A stretch of 64,000 nucleotides of DNA, from contig NZ_CANMHM010000010.1 in NCBI RefSeq assembly GCF_947497695.1, positions 33,029-97,028 on the forward strand, read 5' to 3'. The position numbers were made by a program, and so were the translations under genes. Positions 35,006-42,147 of the stretch are shown in pieces (within the stretch, counting starts at the first letter, position 1; each line of letters begins with the position of its first letter). The notes beneath the pieces are model-generated. The model saw nothing but the letters and a program-made list of their open reading frames with translations. It ran no database searches and was not told the DNA's origin. Source of the stretch: an uncultured Polaribacter sp. (GTDB lineage: Bacteria; Bacteroidota; Bacteroidia; Flavobacteriales; Flavobacteriaceae).

Positions 35006-35380
35006 ATGAAAGCAAAATATCAAAGTGTATTAAATTTAGGAGAAAAATTAGCAATTCAGAATGGTGATGTAAAAGAAGAAAATGGACAATTACACATTAC
35101 TGGAACTGCAAAAAACCAATATGAGAAAAATCTTATTTGGGATGAAATAAAAAAAGTTGGAGGAGAAAATCCTTCTGATATTGTTGCAAATATTGAGGTT
35201 GCAGATACTTCTGTTTTTGCAAACCACACTGTTGTAAGTGGAGATACTTTAGGTAAAATTGCAAAACATTATTATGGGAGTGCATCAAAATATACTGCTA
35301 TTTTTGAAGCAAATACAAACATTTTATCTAACCCAGATGTTATTAAGGTTGGGCAAGAATTAGTGATTCCTAATTTATAG
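35006..35380 (+). CDS. LysM (BON-LysM) domain protein
   Basis: 124 residues, no signal peptide. The first half looks like a BON-type domain, as in the YgaU/LysM-BON family (G-D-V-K-E-E-N-G-Q-L-H-I-T-G-T). The second half is a LysM module (about 74-122): H-T-V-V-S-G-D-T-L-G-K-I-A-K-H-Y-Y-G, I-F-E-A-N, V-I-K-V-G-Q-E-L-V-I-P. Related E. coli YgaU (Kbp) binds potassium. I start at ATG 35006; an in-frame upstream Met lies in the terminator. The protein is flanked by two closely similar terminators. Confidence 0.88.
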   Translation: MKAKYQSVLNLGEKLAIQNGDVKEENGQLHITGTAKNQYEKNLIWDEIKKVGGENPSDIVANIEVADTSVFANHTVVSGDTLGKIAKHYYGSASKYTAIFEANTNILSNPDVIKVGQELVIPNL

Positions 35381-35403
35381 AAAATTACTTTTTAAATATA
35401 TTT

Positions 35404-35431
35404 AAACCGAAGCAATTTGCTTCGGTTTTTT
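35404..35431 (+). terminator. Rho-independent terminator of the LysM gene
   Basis: ACCGAAGCAA/TTGCTTCGGT stem with no spare loop bases and a T run (35425-35431). The T run touches the -7 box at 35432 of the next gene. Confidence 0.85.
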
Positions 35432-35439
35432 TATCTTTG
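35432..35439 (+). promoter_or_regulatory. -7 promoter box TATCTTTG (gene at 35457)
   Basis: Exact TAnnTTTG box 17 bases before the ATG at 35457. Its -33 region falls inside the LysM terminator stem. Confidence 0.5.
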
Positions 35440-35456
35440 AAAAATTAAATAGAATT

Positions 35457-35729
35457 ATGAGCACAAAAGAAAATAGTAAAAATAAGAACCATGTTTTTAT
35501 AGAATATTGGGATAAAAAAAGAACCAATAGACTTAAATATGCTTTATTACAAAGTGTTTATTTTGCAATTCCTTTTAGTTTTGTTTTTCAGGCGATAGAA
35601 AGTGTAGAAGGCTTTTTAACACTGAATTTTGTTTTTAAATTGCTAACCATTTTTAGTGTGTATTTTCTTTTATCTTATTATGTTTCTTATAATATCCATG
35701 AAAGAAAATATAAAAGATTAAAAAAATAA
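35457..35729 (+). CDS. Small membrane protein, unknown
   Basis: 90 residues with two TM segments (about 28-47 and 55-78) and charged ends (Lys-rich on both sides). I recognise no family. It is 11 bases upstream of the next membrane gene and both probably share the promoter at 35432, so they may act together. Confidence 0.6.
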   Translation: MSTKENSKNKNHVFIEYWDKKRTNRLKYALLQSVYFAIPFSFVFQAIESVEGFLTLNFVFKLLTIFSVYFLLSYYVSYNIHERKYKRLKK

Positions 35730-35740
35730 GAGGTAAACTT

Positions 35741-36343
35741 TTGATTACGAACAAAAAAAAGTTTTTTTTAGAAACTCTAAAAGCTCTTATTAAACTAATA
35801 ATTGCAGGTATTCTTATTGGAGTTTTAAAACAATATGACGCCATAATTGCAGTTCTTTTAATTGTTAAAATTACACACAACATCTATAAAGAAATTATAC
35901 AACCAAAAGACAATAAAAATTGGTTGTTGCTAGTGGGTATGTTGCTCACTGGTTTTGGTGGTATTGTTGGTGAAACTTGGGGCGTTGCAAATGGCTATTG
36001 GAAATATCATCAAGTTACAAGAGAACTACCTTTATGGTTACCTTTTGCTTGGATGCTTGCTTTTCATTATTTATACAAATTAGAACGGAATTTAATTCCG
36101 CTTTTAAAAGTAGCTTCTCAAAAAAACAAAATTATTTTAGCAATTATATTGGCATTAATTTTACCAGCTTTTGGTGAGGTAATTACCATTTATTTAGGTG
36201 TTTGGACGTATTATTGGCCTTATCAGCTTTTTGGAGTGCCTTTATATGCTTTTATTTGTTTGGTATTTGTACACATGTTAGTATATACCATTTTACATTT
36301 TGTTTGTAAAAAGTATAAAATAGAAGACATCGTTTTTAATTGA
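35741..36343 (+). CDS. Polytopic membrane protein, unknown
   Basis: 200 residues and about five or six TM helices. Notable is the conserved-looking G-F-G-G-I-V-G-E-T-W-G-V-A-N-G-Y-W-K-Y-H segment and later G-V-W-T-Y-Y-W-P-Y, a Trp/Tyr-rich pattern somewhat like lycopene-cyclase-type or carotenoid-related small membrane proteins, but I cannot assign a family. The start is a TTG at 35741 with no better in-frame ATG nearby, so the N-terminus is uncertain. In an apparent pair with the gene at 35457. Confidence 0.65.
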   Translation: MITNKKKFFLETLKALIKLIIAGILIGVLKQYDAIIAVLLIVKITHNIYKEIIQPKDNKNWLLLVGMLLTGFGGIVGETWGVANGYWKYHQVTRELPLWLPFAWMLAFHYLYKLERNLIPLLKVASQKNKIILAIILALILPAFGEVITIYLGVWTYYWPYQLFGVPLYAFICLVFVHMLVYTILHFVCKKYKIEDIVFN

Positions 36344-36415
36344 TGATTACACAGAGATTCATTAGGATTAAAAAATAAGACACGAATTTTACGGATTTCA
36401 CAGATTGGTTATTTC

Positions 36416-36457
36416 GTTGAGATTCACAGAGAAATTACGCAAAGAATCGTAGAGTTT
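36416..36457 (-). repeat. Dispersed repeat, family B copy 1
   Basis: 42-bp copy, read on the minus strand as AAACTCTACGATTCTTTGCG then TAATTTCTCTGTGAATCTCAAC. It matches copies at 37585-37626 and 57466-57509. A related half (TTACACAGAGATTC) lies at 36349-36362. Confidence 0.65.
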
Positions 36458-36496
36458 TTGAGAATTTTTACCCCTTTAGGGAATTAAAGGGGCTTT

Positions 36497-37351
36497 TTAA
36501 AACCTCCAAGTAACAATTCTAGTTACTTTATTACCTTGATGCATAGGAATTATTTTAAATTCTATTGCTCCTAATTTTTTGGATGATTTTTCTAAACTTT
36601 GTACATTTTCTTTCTTAGAAACCAAACTTGTAAACCATTTGCTAGTTTTTTTAAACAAAGAACTTTCATACAAATAATTGTGTAAAAAGGCTTTTTCTCC
36701 TCCAATATACCACAATTCATTATTGTTTCCTGCAAAGTTTCTTACAGCATTATTTCCTAAGTTTCTAGTTTTTCTGCTATTTGCTCCTTGTGCTTCTTCT
36801 GCAGATTTGTAAAAAGGAGGGTTACACATAACCGCAGAAAAAGAATCATCCTCCTTTAAAATTCCTTTTAAAATTTGTTGTTCATTCAATTGCTGACGTA
36901 ATGCTACTTTATCCGTAAAATTATTATCATCAATAATATCTTGGGCAGTATCTAAAGAATCTAAATCGATGTCTGTTGCTACAAAATTCCAATTGTATGC
37001 TGCAACTCCAAGTAACGGATAAATACCTGTTGCACCTGTACCAATATCTAAAATTTTTATATTTTCTTCGGATGAAAGCAGGTCTGCTAAATGATGTATA
37101 TAATCTAATCTTCCAGGAATTGGCGGACATAAATTTTCATCAGGAAAGTCCCATTTAGAAATTTTATCAAAAGAAAAAAGTAAAGATTTATTTAACTCTT
37201 TTACAGCTATAGGATTTGAAAAATCGATTGTTACAGTTCCAAATTCGTTTTTAACAACAAACTCTTTTAAAGCAGGATTTATAACAGTTAATTCATCAAA
37301 ATTATAGCCTTTATTAAATTTATTTTTTGGATGTAAACCTTTTTCTTTCAT
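36497..37351 (-). CDS. rlmF: 23S rRNA (adenine-1618-N6)-methyltransferase
   Basis: 284 residues, SAM-dependent methyltransferase of the RlmF family, which modifies A1618 in 23S rRNA. Visible are I-L-D-I-G-T-G-A-T-G-I-Y-P-L-L-G (SAM motif), the substrate-binding C-N-P-P-F-Y-K-S (motif IV), and the family-specific N-terminal H-P-x-N-x-x-x-x-G-Y-N-F-x-x-L and C-terminal P-M-x-Q-G-N-K-x-x-R. Cytoplasmic. Monocistronic, flanked by family B repeats. Confidence 0.92.
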   Translation of the reverse strand: MKEKGLHPKNKFNKGYNFDELTVINPALKEFVVKNEFGTVTIDFSNPIAVKELNKSLLFSFDKISKWDFPDENLCPPIPGRLDYIHHLADLLSSEENIKILDIGTGATGIYPLLGVAAYNWNFVATDIDLDSLDTAQDIIDDNNFTDKVALRQQLNEQQILKGILKEDDSFSAVMCNPPFYKSAEEAQGANSRKTRNLGNNAVRNFAGNNNELWYIGGEKAFLHNYLYESSLFKKTSKWFTSLVSKKENVQSLEKSSKKLGAIEFKIIPMHQGNKVTRIVTWRF

Positions 37352-37584
37352 TATAATTGATTCATTATATTATAAAAAGTTGACACAGATTTTACTGATT
37401 ATTGCAGATGTTTGTGTGGTACTTTTTGAACATCAAAAATAGGGTATCTAACCTTAATTTGATTGATTTTTTTGGGTAAGTTCAAAATAATTTCTCTTCG
37501 AATGAAATTTCTCATTAGTTTATCTTGAGTGAAGTTAAAGGCTTAAAAAAGCTCATTTAGAAATGACAATAGGCTATTAAAAAA

Positions 37585-37626
37585 AACTCAGCGATTCTGT
37601 GAGATTTCTCTGTGAATCTCTGAGTT
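37585..37626 (+). repeat. Dispersed repeat, family B copy 2
   Basis: AACTCAGCGATTCTGTGAGA then TTTCTCTGTGAATCTCTGAGTT, 42 bp, with AACTCAG/CTGAGTT ends that form a hairpin. It ends at the stop of bshC and may act as the 3' end structure of its transcript. Confidence 0.65.
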
Positions 37627-37628
37627 AT

Positions 37629-39221
37629 TTATAACTCTAAAACAGTAAACTCTAACTGCAAAGGTTTTAAATTGTCTTTTAAAACTTCAATAAAATTATT
37701 TCCATATTCTAAATAATATTCAGAAAAATTACGTTGTCTTTCTTCTAAACTTTGGTTAGGTAAAATTTCGTTTTGAAGTTGAGTAATTCTATCTACCAAA
37801 TCTTTTTGCCTTTTTTTCTCTGCTTTTAATAAGCGTTTTTGCAAATATTCTAACCCTTTAATTTGCTTTCTTTCTTGAGCATTTACTGCATTTACAAAAG
37901 AAACATCTGTTTTTTTGGCAACTTCTTTTAATTCTGAAAATTGGTTTTCTAAAAACTGAATTTTTTTATCAAAATCCACTTGAATACCTGAATTTTCAAT
38001 TACTTTTTTTGATAGTAATGTATGCTGATTTAAAAAAAGTTCTTCTAAAGAAATATTTAGTTTTTCTAACTTATGAACTTGTTTTTCTGATAGTATTTGT
38101 ACAGAATTACGCAGCAATAAAATAGGAAAAGGAATATTTACTGCTTTAAAATAAGCTTTCAATTCTAACCAATATGCCATTTCTCCTCCTCCACCTAAAT
38201 AACAAAGGTTTGGTAAAATAACTTCTTGATATAAAGGCCTCATAATTACGTTTGGCGAGAATGCTTTTGGATTATCATCAATTTCTTTCAAAATTTCTTT
38301 TTTTGAAAAAATGATCTCTGTATTGTTTACTTTATAGATTCCATCTTTAAAAATAATGCGTTCTCTAAAATCATTGCCCAAATAAAATAAATTAATTTCT
38401 CTTGGATTTACTTGAATTTTATAATTTTTCTCTAGCGCTAAATTTGTTTTTGAAACTTCTTTAAAGGAGGTTTTATTTTCTAATTCCTCTTTTACAAATG
38501 GGTTAAATAATTGTTTTAAGGGAGTATCATCTCCATCTAAAATTACCAAACCATACTCAGAAAACAACTCATTTGCAATATATCGTGTTGCAGCTGCTAA
38601 ATTTTGATGTTTTAAATATCCTTCAGAAAAAAGATTTTTAAGAAATTTTGCATTCTTAGAATTCCCTAAATGATTTGCAAATACCTCAAAAACATCGGCT
38701 AAACTATCCGTAGAAAAACGACCTACTGCTCCACTTTCATTACTATTCCACTGTACTTTTTTTCCATCAAAATTAAAATAATTAATTTCCTCAAAATCAT
38801 GATCTTCTGTTGCCATCCAATAAATTGGGACAAAATTTTGTTCAGGGAATTTTTCTGATAATTCTTCACATAAATTAATCGTAGAAAGTATTTTGTACAA
38901 AAAATACAAAGGCCCTGTAAATAAATTCAATTGATGCCCTGTAGTAACTGTAAAGGTATTTTCTTTATTTAAACTTTCAATATTTTGTTTTGTCTTTTCA
39001 GATATTTTAAAACTTTTATATTGATGTTTTAATGCATCAACCAAAACCAATCTAGATTGTAAACTGAATGATTTTTGTTTTTCTGCTATTTGATTTTTAA
39101 AACCTGTTATCTCTGGATAATTATTATAAAATGGTTGTATCGCTTTGTTTTTCTCCAAATAATTAATCATTGTTTTAGAGAAAAATCCGGTTTTTGAAAA
39201 TGGTATGTTTGTTACTTTCAT
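37629..39221 (-). CDS. bshC: Bacillithiol biosynthesis cysteine-adding enzyme BshC
   Basis: 530 residues. The N-terminal Rossmann-like region holds the family block T-G-H-Q-L-N-L-F-T-G-P-L-Y-F-L-Y-K, then Y-W-M-A-T-E-D-H-D-F-E-E-I (HxxxD) and P-R-E-I-N-L-F-Y-L; the second half is mainly coiled coil (about 420-500). BshC adds Cys to GlcN-malate in the last step to bacillithiol, the main low-molecular thiol of many Bacteroidota. Start is ATG 39221; an in-frame TTG lies five codons earlier. bshA/bshB are not in the window. Confidence 0.93.
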   Translation of the reverse strand: MKVTNIPFSKTGFFSKTMINYLEKNKAIQPFYNNYPEITGFKNQIAEKQKSFSLQSRLVLVDALKHQYKSFKISEKTKQNIESLNKENTFTVTTGHQLNLFTGPLYFLYKILSTINLCEELSEKFPEQNFVPIYWMATEDHDFEEINYFNFDGKKVQWNSNESGAVGRFSTDSLADVFEVFANHLGNSKNAKFLKNLFSEGYLKHQNLAAATRYIANELFSEYGLVILDGDDTPLKQLFNPFVKEELENKTSFKEVSKTNLALEKNYKIQVNPREINLFYLGNDFRERIIFKDGIYKVNNTEIIFSKKEILKEIDDNPKAFSPNVIMRPLYQEVILPNLCYLGGGGEMAYWLELKAYFKAVNIPFPILLLRNSVQILSEKQVHKLEKLNISLEELFLNQHTLLSKKVIENSGIQVDFDKKIQFLENQFSELKEVAKKTDVSFVNAVNAQERKQIKGLEYLQKRLLKAEKKRQKDLVDRITQLQNEILPNQSLEERQRNFSEYYLEYGNNFIEVLKDNLKPLQLEFTVLEL

Positions 39222-39678
39222 ATTGTAATCATACAATTTTGGTAACAGTCAGAATCTGAGTTAGAATTCATTTAGCCTAATTAATTTTGGATAAAAATAC
39301 GAATAATTTTTCCTTTGTCGTTTCTCTAAAATTATACTAACAAAGTTTTAACAAGAACCAAATTCTTTTGAAAGAAAATTAGAATTGCATCAACATAAAA
39401 TAAGTAAATAAAAATACTATTTTAAATAAAAAATCAGTAGTTTTTATATTCGTGTCAATTCTATTTTTACTTAATGATGATTTTAATTGGTAAATTTCTG
39501 GCAAAAAATTAGGAATAAACTAATAGTGTGAGTTTTGTTCTATAATAAAATAATAAATGGTTAATTTTTAAAATTCATTTTAATATATAGTGAAAAAGAC
39601 CTGTGACATTTATTAAAATAACGAGAAAAATATATAAATATTAAATTATTCTTAAAATTAAACTCTATTTAATTCACA
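39222..39678. other. AT-rich intergenic spacer
   Basis: 457 bases between divergent genes with no supported ORF or RNA. The last bases (39679 on) hold the promoter of the acyl-CoA ligase. I see no other structure. Confidence 0.5.
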
Positions 39679-39709
39679 TTTGCTAAATCAAGCTAAAATC
39701 ACTAATTTG
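39679..39709 (+). promoter_or_regulatory. Promoter of the acyl-CoA ligase gene
   Basis: TTTG at 39679-39682, a 20-base spacer, TAATTTG at 39703-39709 (one base short of TAnnTTTG). It places the start of transcription downstream of any in-frame upstream start and supports translation from ATG 39731. Confidence 0.55.
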
Positions 39710-39730
39710 CCTATCACAAAATCAATATTT

Positions 39731-41506
39731 ATGGCTACAGAAATTACAAGGTTATTCGATTTCCCTTATTATCAGTTAGAAACTTATAATTTAAAGAATG
39801 CATTTACATCAAAAGCAAGTGGGGATTGGAAAACAATCTCTACAAAAGAATATATTGATCAAGCAAATCAAATTAGTAGAGGGCTTATAAAATTAGGGAT
39901 ACAACCTAATGATAAAATTGCAGTAATTTCATCTACAAATAGAACAGAATGGAATATTTGTGATATTGGAATTTTACAAACAGGTGCTCAAAATGTGCCT
40001 ATTTATCCAACAATTTGTAAGGAAGATTATGAATATGTGATAAATCATTCAGAATCTACTTATTGTTTTGTTTCTGACAAAGAGGTTCTAGAAAAAATAA
40101 ACGCTATAAAAGGCAACACTCAACTAAAGGATGTGTTTACTTTTGATGATATTAAAGGAGAAAAAAATTGGACTGAAATTCTAGAACTAGGGAAAGATGA
40201 TATCAATCAAAACCTTGTTGAAGAAAGAAAAAACAATGTAAAAACAGATGATTTAGCTACCTTAATTTATACTTCTGGTACAACAGGAAAACCTAAAGGT
40301 GTAATGCTATCTCACAAAAATATTGTAAGCAACGTTTTAAGTTCGATGGATAGAGTTCCACTAGATTATGGAAACTCTAAGGGCCTGAGTTTTTTACCTA
40401 TTTGTCATATTTTTGAACGTATGATTTTATATTTATACCAATATTGTGGTGTTTCTATTTATTTTGCAGAATCTATTGAAAAACTTGCAGAAAATGCTCA
40501 AGAAATTAAGCCTCAAGTAATGACAGCTGTACCACGTTTGTACGAAAAAATTTATGACAAAATAATTTTAAAAGGAGAAGCATTAACTGGTATAAAAAAA
40601 GGCTTATTTTTTTGGGCTGTTAATTTAGGTTTAAAATATGTGCCAAATGGTGCAAATGGTTGGTGGTATGAAACACAACTAAAGCTAGCTCGAAAATTAA
40701 TTTTCTCTAAATGGCAAGCTGCTTTGGGAGGAGAACTAAAATTAATGGTTTCTGGAAGTGCTGCATTACAACCAAGATTAACAAAAGTTTTTGCAGCTGC
40801 AGACATGCCAATTATGGAAGGATATGGATTAACAGAAACGTCGCCTGTTATTTCAGTGAATGACCAAAGAAACAAAGGCTTTAAGACAGGAACTGTTGGT
40901 AAAGTAATTGATGGTGTTGAAGTAAAAATTATAGAAACTGGTGAAATTATTGTAAAAGGACCAAATGTAATGCTTGGTTATTATAAAGATATAGAAAAAA
41001 CTGAAAGTGTTTTAAAAGACGGTTACTTTTATACAGGAGATAAAGGTGAGTTTGATAATGAAGGTTTCCTTAAAATTACAGGAAGAACCAAAGAAATGTT
41101 TAAAACTTCTGGAGGTAAATATGTAGTGCCTCCTTTATTAGAAGGCGAACTAAAACAATCTTTATTTATAGAGCAAGTAATGGTAATTGGTGAAGGTGAA
41201 AAAATGCCAGCTGCTTTTATTCAACCAAATTTTGAATTTATAAAGGGTTGGATTAAACATAAAAAATTAAATATAGGTTTAACAAATAAAGAAATTATTA
41301 CTTCTGATATTGTGATAGCACGTATGCAACAAGAAGTAGATAAATGCAATAAAAACTTTGGTAAATGGGAACAAATAAAACGTTTTGAATTGACACCTGA
41401 GGTTTGGTCTATAGAGGAAGGACATTTAACACCTACAATGAAAATGAAACGTGAAGTTATTAGGGAAATCTATAAAAATTTATATGATAAAATTTATAAG
41501 GAGTAA
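39731..41506 (+). CDS. Long-chain fatty acid-CoA ligase (AMP-forming)
   Basis: 591 residues of the ANL superfamily. The ATP/AMP motif is L-I-Y-T-S-G-T-T-G-K-P-K-G-V-M-L-S-H, then G-Y-G-L-T-E-T-S-P-V, Y-T-G-D-K-G and the hinge/catalytic end near G-R-T-K-E-M-F-K-T-S-G-G-K-Y-V-V-P. The form without a transmembrane segment is the bacterial long-chain FACS type. It activates fatty acids for beta-oxidation or lipid synthesis. I start at ATG 39731; 17 upstream in-frame codons overlap the promoter. Confidence 0.94.
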   Translation: MATEITRLFDFPYYQLETYNLKNAFTSKASGDWKTISTKEYIDQANQISRGLIKLGIQPNDKIAVISSTNRTEWNICDIGILQTGAQNVPIYPTICKEDYEYVINHSESTYCFVSDKEVLEKINAIKGNTQLKDVFTFDDIKGEKNWTEILELGKDDINQNLVEERKNNVKTDDLATLIYTSGTTGKPKGVMLSHKNIVSNVLSSMDRVPLDYGNSKGLSFLPICHIFERMILYLYQYCGVSIYFAESIEKLAENAQEIKPQVMTAVPRLYEKIYDKIILKGEALTGIKKGLFFWAVNLGLKYVPNGANGWWYETQLKLARKLIFSKWQAALGGELKLMVSGSAALQPRLTKVFAAADMPIMEGYGLTETSPVISVNDQRNKGFKTGTVGKVIDGVEVKIIETGEIIVKGPNVMLGYYKDIEKTESVLKDGYFYTGDKGEFDNEGFLKITGRTKEMFKTSGGKYVVPPLLEGELKQSLFIEQVMVIGEGEKMPAAFIQPNFEFIKGWIKHKKLNIGLTNKEIITSDIVIARMQQEVDKCNKNFGKWEQIKRFELTPEVWSIEEGHLTPTMKMKREVIREIYKNLYDKIYKE

Positions 41507-41531
41507 CCTTTTCATACTTTTAAAAAAACAA

Positions 41532-41675
41532 AATATACTTAACTATTTTTATAACAGAAGTACAAATGCTTCTGCTGAATCTTTTAACTTCAAAATAAAA
41601 GCATTTAGAACACAATTTAGGGGTGTCAGAAATATAGAATTCTTTCTTTTTAGACTAACTAATATTTATGCATAA
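41532..41675 (+). pseudogene. Transposase C-terminal remnant
   Basis: About 47 codons (N-I-L-N-Y-F-Y-N-R-S-T-N-A-S-A-E-S-F-N-F-K-I-K-A-F-R, then Q-F-R-G-V-R-N-I-E-F-F-L-F-R-L-T-N-I-Y-A and stop) match the ending of DDE transposases of the ISAon1/ISL3-like kind common in Bacteroidota (R-S-T-N-A-x-A-E-S-F-N and F-R-G-V-R). The rest of the transposase is gone and the piece follows directly on the ligase gene. A possible element end, AAATCCCACAACTTTTGGAC, lies just after it at 41681. Confidence 0.75.
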
Positions 41676-41740
41676 TTTCTAAATCCCACAACTTTTGGAC
41701 TTGATCCCTGTAAAACCCCAAAAAAACTACAGAAAACAAA

Positions 41741-41766
41741 AAACCACACTAAAAATAGTGTGGTTT
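41741..41766 (-). terminator. Terminator of the tRNA cluster
   Basis: AAACCACACTA / TAGTGTGGTTT stem, followed on the minus strand by a T run; directly after tRNA-Arg. Confidence 0.85.
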
Positions 41767-41769
41767 AAG

Positions 41770-41843
41770 TGAGCCCTGAAGGATTCGAACCTTCGACCGC
41801 CTCCTTAGAAGGGAGGTGCTCTATCCAGCTGAGCTAAGAGCCC
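41770..41843 (-). tRNA. tRNA-Arg (TCT)
   Basis: 74-base cloverleaf on the minus strand. Acceptor GGGCTCT/AGGGCTC, D-arm TAGCTCAGCTGGATAGAGCA, anticodon arm CCTCC-CTTCTAA-GGAGG (anticodon TCT, reads AGA), T-arm GAAGG-TTCGAAT-CCTTC. CCA is not encoded. Confidence 0.95.
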
Positions 41844-41872
41844 GTAGTTTTTAAGTTGCTACGGCAACTTTG

Positions 41873-41947
41873 TCGGGGTGGCAGGATTCGAACCTGCGAC
41901 CTCCTCGTCCCAAACGAGGCGCGATGACCGGGCTACGCTACACCCCG
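41873..41947 (-). tRNA. tRNA-Pro (TGG)
   Basis: 75 bases. Acceptor CGGGGTG/CACCCCG, anticodon arm CCTCG-TTTGGGA-CGAGG (anticodon TGG, Pro), T-arm GCAGG-TTCGAAT-CCTGC. The first base of the acceptor is C, as in most bacterial tRNA-Pro. Confidence 0.95.
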
Positions 41948-41962
41948 AGTGCAATTTTTTAG

Positions 41963-42044
41963 CGGAGAGACAGGGACTCGAACCCTGGCGACCCTAAGGT
42001 CGACAGATTAGCAATCTGCTGCATTACCACTCTGCCATCTCTCC
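41963..42044 (-). tRNA. tRNA-Ser (GCT)
   Basis: 82 bases with the long variable arm of class II tRNAs (CGACC-TTAG-GGTCG). Acceptor GGAGAGA/TCTCTCC, anticodon loop TTGCTAA (GCT), T-arm CAGGG-TTCGAGT-CCCTG. First of three tRNAs in the transcript. Confidence 0.95.
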
Positions 42045-42085
42045 TTTCGACTACAAACAAAAAGCTTGTATTGAAATTGCGAGTG

Positions 42086-42116
42086 CAAATTTATAACTAG
42101 AAAAAGGATAAAACAA
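42086..42116 (-). promoter_or_regulatory. Promoter of the tRNA Ser-Pro-Arg cluster
   Basis: On the minus strand TTG (42114-42116), a 20-base spacer and TAAATTTG (42086-42093), an ideal Bacteroidota promoter ending about 40 bases before tRNA-Ser. Confidence 0.75.
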
Positions 42117-42147
42117 GACTTTTTTTACTTTTTTTAATTTATTATTT

